Shown here: positions 3,921 through 6,950 of the stretch, piece after piece
Position numbering within the stretch: the stretch's first letter is position 1
Layout: each line of letters begins with the position of its first letter
NCBI GenBank assembly: GCA_030833305.1
Contig: JAURHL010000105.1
Span: forward strand, 1 to 6,950
Length of the DNA stretch: 6,950 nt
DNA from: Acidimicrobiales bacterium
GTDB taxonomy: Bacteria > Actinomycetota > Acidimicrobiia > Acidimicrobiales > Ilumatobacteraceae
Reading direction: 5' to 3'
Notes under the pieces: generated by a model
Database searches by the model: none
What the model saw: the letters and a program-made list of their open reading frames with translations, nothing else
What the model was told of the DNA's origin: nothing
Made by a program: the position numbers and the translations under genes

Positions 3921-6071
3921 GTGGTTCCGATACCTGTCCCCGTGATGAGCCAGTCGATTCTGAATCCCTCGAACGGTGGCGCACGCCGACCGCGCCGCGC
4001 CACCCGCATCGCCCCCTTCGTCGTTCTCGTCGGCCTCGTGGTGTACGCGGTGATGATGTTCGCGATGTTGACTGCTCCGGCGTCGGCCAAGGCCAGTGCG
4101 AGTCCGACTGGTAACCGAATCACCGGTATCGACGCATCCGACCCCACGCCATGGGTCACGCCGTCGATGCCCTCTCGTTGCACCGACGCTCAGATCGCCA
4201 GTGGCGACGTGGTGTCGTGCGTGGTCTCGAAGTACTCCGAGCCCGCTGAGCGCGGTTGGGGATCGCCGCCCATGCCTTTCAATGCCGATGGTTCGACGAA
4301 CCCGGGCTGGAAGTGGCTCGGATGGTCGTACACGGGTTCCGAGGCCTTGCGTGCGTGGGAACAAGCGCTCTGGAGGAACACCGGCAAGATCGGGACCATC
4401 AGGTCCGGTGCGGTGCAGGCCCCTGCGGGGGCTCTCGTGCTTTTCGAGGGCTTCCTCACCGAAATCCAGGCCAAGGGCTACAAGATCCGTGACGTCATCG
4501 GATACAACTTCCGATGCACGTCGAACACACGGAAGGACTGCGTAGGCCTCGACTCCAAGTCGCTGTCGAATCATGCTTGGGGTTTGGCAATCGATTTCAA
4601 CGTCGGGGCCAACCCGGAGATTCGTTACGCACCCTCGGCCGAGAACGGCGCCACCACCGCATGTGCGGTTCCGATGCGCACCGACATTCCCAAGTGGGTC
4701 GTTGAGACCGCGCAGAAGTGGGGTCTGCTCTGGGGCGGATACGGATGGAACGGCGGTTGTACGACGCCGACCGCGCAAAGGTCGAACATCCTGCGTGACC
4801 CGATGCACTTCGAGTTCCGCGGAACCCCCGATGATGCGGTGGCGATTGCTCGCTTCAACGGTGCGACCGTGACCCGTTACTGCAGCAACCAGGTCGAAGG
4901 AACCACCACGGTACGCACCTGCGCGTGGGCCGATCGCCCCCAGGCAGGTTGGCGAACACCCATCGTGTTGCAGGCTCCGGCTGGCGCCACCGCGGCATTG
5001 GTGAACATCACCCTCACCGGCGCGAACACCGATGCTTTCGTCACCGCCGAGCGGTGTGATGTCGCCGTCTCCGGCGAACGTGGTTGGTCGAACGGCAATG
5101 TGGGCAAAGGTGGGACCGTGGCCAACCTCGCGGTCGTTCCGCTCGATCCCCTCGGACGGTTCTGCATATACAACTCGCACTCGATGCACGTGATCGTGGA
5201 TGCACAGGGATTCTTCGTGCCCTCACGAGTGGCGGGACCGGCCTCGGGTCGTTTCACGCTGGTGACTCCCACGCGGGTCCTCGACACGCGCAAAGGCGAT
5301 CGTTGCGACGTGGCCGGAACGTGTCGCCTCGGCGGTCGAGCCTCCACGACATCGTTGAACGGAGTCCCGGTGCCACAGGCACCGGCCGGTGCGACGTCGT
5401 TGCTCGCGAACGTGACCGTCACCGACACGGCCGCCAACGGCGGTTTCCTCACCGCGGATTCCTGTGAATCTCTCGCCGTACGCGGGCAGTCATCTTCCAA
5501 CCTGAACTTCGGCGCCAATGACATCGTGTCGAATCTGGCCATCGTGACCGTGGGCAGCGTGGGGCCGACCCGTGGCTTCTGCACCGCGACCACCGGAGAA
5601 CTGCATCAGATCGTCGACGTGCAGGGTGCGTTCTCTCCGGAGGGTCAGTGGGGGCTCACGTTGACGACCCAGACCCGCCTCGTCGACACGCGCAAGTGTC
5701 ACGTCGATGGTTGCGGTGTGCGTCGTCCGGTGGGGGGAATCCTGCGACTGACCGCACCTGCGGGAGCCTCGGCGGTGTTGGTGAACATCACCCTCACCGA
5801 CAGCTTGGGGACGGGGTACGTGCAGGCCGACAAGTGCTCGGCGCTGCGACCGAGCACCGAGACCGCGTCGAACGCCAATGTGATCCCCGGACGCACTGCG
5901 GCGAACCTGGCGGTGGTGCCGGTGGATGCCGATGGTTCGTTCTGTCTGTACACGTCGGCCGCCACCCACATGATCGTCGACATCCAGGGCTCGTTCTCTC
6001 CGTCGGGTGATCTACGGTTCATCTCCATGAGTGGCGAACGACGATTCGACTCCCGACAAAATGCCGGCTGA
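3921..6071 (+). CDS. Exported M15-type metallopeptidase (D-Ala-D-Ala carboxypeptidase/endopeptidase-like) with three C-terminal repeats
   Basis: A 716-residue protein likely to cleave peptidoglycan stem peptides outside the membrane. Residues 22-29 are basic (RRPRRATR), then a hydrophobic segment (30-50) and APASA at 52-56, a plausible signal peptidase I site. If uncleaved it would be a membrane anchor. The peptidase domain spans about 165-300. SNHAWGLAIDF (216-226) fits the SxHxxGxAxD zinc motif with His218 and Asp225; DPMHFEF (293-299) gives the third ligand His296 and an acid (Asp293) three residues before it, as in M15 enzymes. Residues 318-691 hold three beta-rich repeats, each with four Cys; total Cys is even (18), suiting disulfides. 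The chain ends in a stub of a fourth unit (RRFDSR). Start is uncertain: GTG 3921 has a weak AAGG (3908-3911) nine bases upstream, while ATG 3945 gives a more normal n-region but has no ribosome binding site. The next gene starts inside this one. Exact bond cleaved is unknown. Confidence 0.92.
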   Translation: MVPIPVPVMSQSILNPSNGGARRPRRATRIAPFVVLVGLVVYAVMMFAMLTAPASAKASASPTGNRITGIDASDPTPWVTPSMPSRCTDAQIASGDVVSCVVSKYSEPAERGWGSPPMPFNADGSTNPGWKWLGWSYTGSEALRAWEQALWRNTGKIGTIRSGAVQAPAGALVLFEGFLTEIQAKGYKIRDVIGYNFRCTSNTRKDCVGLDSKSLSNHAWGLAIDFNVGANPEIRYAPSAENGATTACAVPMRTDIPKWVVETAQKWGLLWGGYGWNGGCTTPTAQRSNILRDPMHFEFRGTPDDAVAIARFNGATVTRYCSNQVEGTTTVRTCAWADRPQAGWRTPIVLQAPAGATAALVNITLTGANTDAFVTAERCDVAVSGERGWSNGNVGKGGTVANLAVVPLDPLGRFCIYNSHSMHVIVDAQGFFVPSRVAGPASGRFTLVTPTRVLDTRKGDRCDVAGTCRLGGRASTTSLNGVPVPQAPAGATSLLANVTVTDTAANGGFLTADSCESLAVRGQSSSNLNFGANDIVSNLAIVTVGSVGPTRGFCTATTGELHQIVDVQGAFSPEGQWGLTLTTQTRLVDTRKCHVDGCGVRRPVGGILRLTAPAGASAVLVNITLTDSLGTGYVQADKCSALRPSTETASNANVIPGRTAANLAVVPVDADGSFCLYTSAATHMIVDIQGSFSPSGDLRFISMSGERRFDSRQNAG
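4872..5219 (+). repeat. Protein repeat unit 1 in the M15 peptidase
   Basis: Residues 318-433 of the peptidase. Shared landmarks: APAGATAALVNITLT (352-366), SNGNVGKGGTVANLAVV (390-406), FCIY (414-417), HVIVDAQGFF (423-432). Cysteines 321, 334, 379 and 415. It lacks the TRxxDTR strand that opens units 2 and 3. Confidence 0.8.
5259..5633 (+). repeat. Protein repeat unit 2 in the M15 peptidase
   Basis: Residues 447-571. Opens with TPTRVLDTR (449-457), then APAGATSLLANVTVT (487-501), SSNLNFGANDIVSNLAIV (525-542), FC (553-554) and HQIVDVQGAF (562-571). Cysteines 462, 468, 515 and 554 mirror unit 1. This is the most diverged unit, 135 residues after unit 1 measured at the PAGA motif. Confidence 0.8.
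5661..5993 (+). repeat. Protein repeat unit 3 in the M15 peptidase
   Basis: Residues 581-691. Opens with TQTRLVDTR (583-591), then APAGASAVLVNITLT (612-626), SNANVIPGRTAANLAVV (650-666), FCLY (674-677) and HMIVDIQGSF (683-692). Cysteines 593, 598, 639 and 675. Closer to unit 1 than to unit 2, including a 22-base identical DNA stretch. A short further copy of the opening strand (ERRFDSR, about 6033-6059) ends the protein. Confidence 0.8.
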
Positions 6072-6927
6072 CGACGCGGGTCACCTGCGGGTGATGACGT
6101 GGAATCTTTGGTACGAGTTCGGACCCTTCGAACATCGCCGTGAGGCCATACGACAGGCGATCGCTCGTGAGGACCCCGACATCGTGTGTCTGCAAGAGGT
6201 CTTCTGCGTGCGAAACGGCACCGAGGTGCGCACCTTCGCCCACGACCTCGCCCACGACCTGGGCCTGAATTGTGCCGTCTCCGACGGTCCGTGGTTCCCG
6301 CGTCGCTCGTCCGCCGACAAAGGCGAGGAGACGGCCATGGGCAACGCGATCCTTTCCCGTTGGCCCATCGAATCCCACGGACAGGTGACTCTTCCGGGCA
6401 AGGATTCCGACGCCGGCTATCGCAAAGCCGTGTTCGCACGCGTGACCACTCCGTGGGGTGCGTGGCCGGTCATCTGCACGCATCTGAATCATCGCTTCGA
6501 CGAGTCCGCGGTCCGCGTTCGTCAAGTGGACGCGTTGGCGGACATCGTGCGGGAATTCCGAGGTGATTCCGAATCGGATCCGCCGGTCATCCTCGGGGGA
6601 GACTTCAACGCGGTTCCGGACAGCGACGAGATCCGGCGACTCACCGGCCGCACCGAACCCCGCCATACGAATCTGGTGCTGTCGGACGTGTGGGAACAAT
6701 GTGGCGAGGGCGACGGTCTCACGTGGCGCTCCGACAACGAGTACCAAGCCGACGCCAACTGGCCGAATCGTCGTCTGGATTATCTCTTCGTGTCGTGGCC
6801 CCGGCCCAAGCCGATGGGACACCCGCGTCGAGCGTGGTTGACCGGGGTCGAGCCCGAGACCGTCGACGGTCGACGGGTGCAGCCCAGCGATCATGCCGCG
6901 GTGGTGGCCGACTTTCGCACGGGCTGA
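6031..6927 (+). CDS. Endonuclease/exonuclease/phosphatase (EEP) family hydrolase
   Basis: A 298-residue metal-dependent phosphoesterase of the EEP (exonuclease III/DNase I-like) fold. Motifs in order: MTWNLW (22-27, Asn25), DIVCLQEV (50-57, metal-binding Glu56), GNAILSRWPI (104-113), HLNHR (151-155, His151), ILGGDFNAVP (187-196, Asp191 and Asn193), RRLDYLF (247-253) and PSDHAAV (285-291, Asp287 and His288). All catalytic positions of the family are present, so an active enzyme is expected. There is no signal peptide and the N-terminus is acidic, so it is probably cytosolic. The substrate (DNA, RNA, nucleotide or phospholipid headgroup) cannot be told from sequence. GTG 6031 overlaps the peptidase gene by 41 bases; ATG 6061 would overlap by 11. 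Neither has a good Shine-Dalgarno sequence, which fits translational coupling to the upstream gene. Numbering is from GTG 6031. The last 23 bases of the window hold nothing recognisable. Confidence 0.93.
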   Translation: MANDDSTPDKMPADDAGHLRVMTWNLWYEFGPFEHRREAIRQAIAREDPDIVCLQEVFCVRNGTEVRTFAHDLAHDLGLNCAVSDGPWFPRRSSADKGEETAMGNAILSRWPIESHGQVTLPGKDSDAGYRKAVFARVTTPWGAWPVICTHLNHRFDESAVRVRQVDALADIVREFRGDSESDPPVILGGDFNAVPDSDEIRRLTGRTEPRHTNLVLSDVWEQCGEGDGLTWRSDNEYQADANWPNRRLDYLFVSWPRPKPMGHPRRAWLTGVEPETVDGRRVQPSDHAAVVADFRTG

Positions 6928-6950
6928 CGACTGCCGACCGGTGGGAGTGG

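Noticed and set aside
2387..4183. Long minus-strand frame (598 residues) across the SDR start, VWA gene and peptidase start
   Set aside because: It is extremely Arg-rich and low in complexity, crosses three well-supported genes and has no domain. It is a frame shadow.
3906..5189. Minus-strand frame (427 residues) opposite the M15 peptidase
   Set aside because: It lies opposite the zinc-site and repeat-coding sequence, and its translation has no motif or ribosome binding site.
4877..5593. Minus-strand frame (238 residues) opposite repeats 1 and 2
   Set aside because: Its internal repetition mirrors the repeats on the real strand; no independent coding evidence.
6928..6950. Terminator after the EEP gene
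   Set aside because: Only 23 bases remain in the window, and they show no stem followed by a U-run.
1..6950. CRISPR array, insertion sequence, prophage, toxin-antitoxin or tRNA
   Set aside because: No spaced identical repeats, transposase or integrase motifs, or cloverleaf-like sequence were seen on either strand. The only repeats are protein-coding modules and short 10-base pairs.

Overview
The window is GC-rich, with long antisense shadow frames behind every gene. It reads as a chromosomal segment of a high-GC actinobacterium. The repeat module in the secreted peptidase (an ALVNITLT-type strand, then a strand ending in IVDxQG) is the kind seen in secreted proteins of Acidimicrobiia such as Ilumatobacter relatives. 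The acyl-CoA dehydrogenase ends in the GEPRVDKDxPW style common in actinobacterial FadE-like enzymes. The taxonomic placement is inference from recall; no marker gene is present.

Layout: (1) 1-1212, minus strand: acyl-CoA dehydrogenase, complete at its N-terminus and cut by the window edge at or just before its stop. (2) 1213-1303: divergent intergenic region with a short hairpin over the dehydrogenase ribosome binding site and a short direct repeat. (3) 1304-1501, plus strand: a 65-residue basic/acidic protein with a possible C-terminal metal site (Cys44, Cys47, His54, Cys62). (4) 1506-2480, minus strand: short-chain dehydrogenase/reductase, convergent with the small gene across 4 bases, with a palindrome covering both stop codons. 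(5) 2548-3801, minus strand: soluble von Willebrand factor A (VWA) domain protein with an intact MIDAS, 67 bases upstream of the SDR gene and in the same direction. (6) 3802-3920: divergent intergenic region. (7) 3921-6071, plus strand: secreted or membrane-anchored M15-type peptidoglycan peptidase followed by three roughly 125-135-residue repeats with four cysteines each. (8) 6031-6927, plus strand: endonuclease/exonuclease/phosphatase (EEP) family hydrolase whose start lies inside the peptidase gene.

How the genes fit together: the acyl-CoA dehydrogenase and the SDR both suit lipid or acyl-CoA metabolism but are on opposite sides of a convergent gene and are not one operon. VWA then SDR may be co-transcribed. 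The peptidase and EEP genes overlap and are probably co-transcribed and translationally coupled, although the first product is exported and the second appears cytosolic. I see no mobile element, CRISPR array, RNA gene or defence locus. No stretch over 300 bases lacks a gene. I found no convincing evidence of a wholly new system. The least ordinary element is the peptidase with its cysteine-patterned repeats and the overlapping EEP gene.
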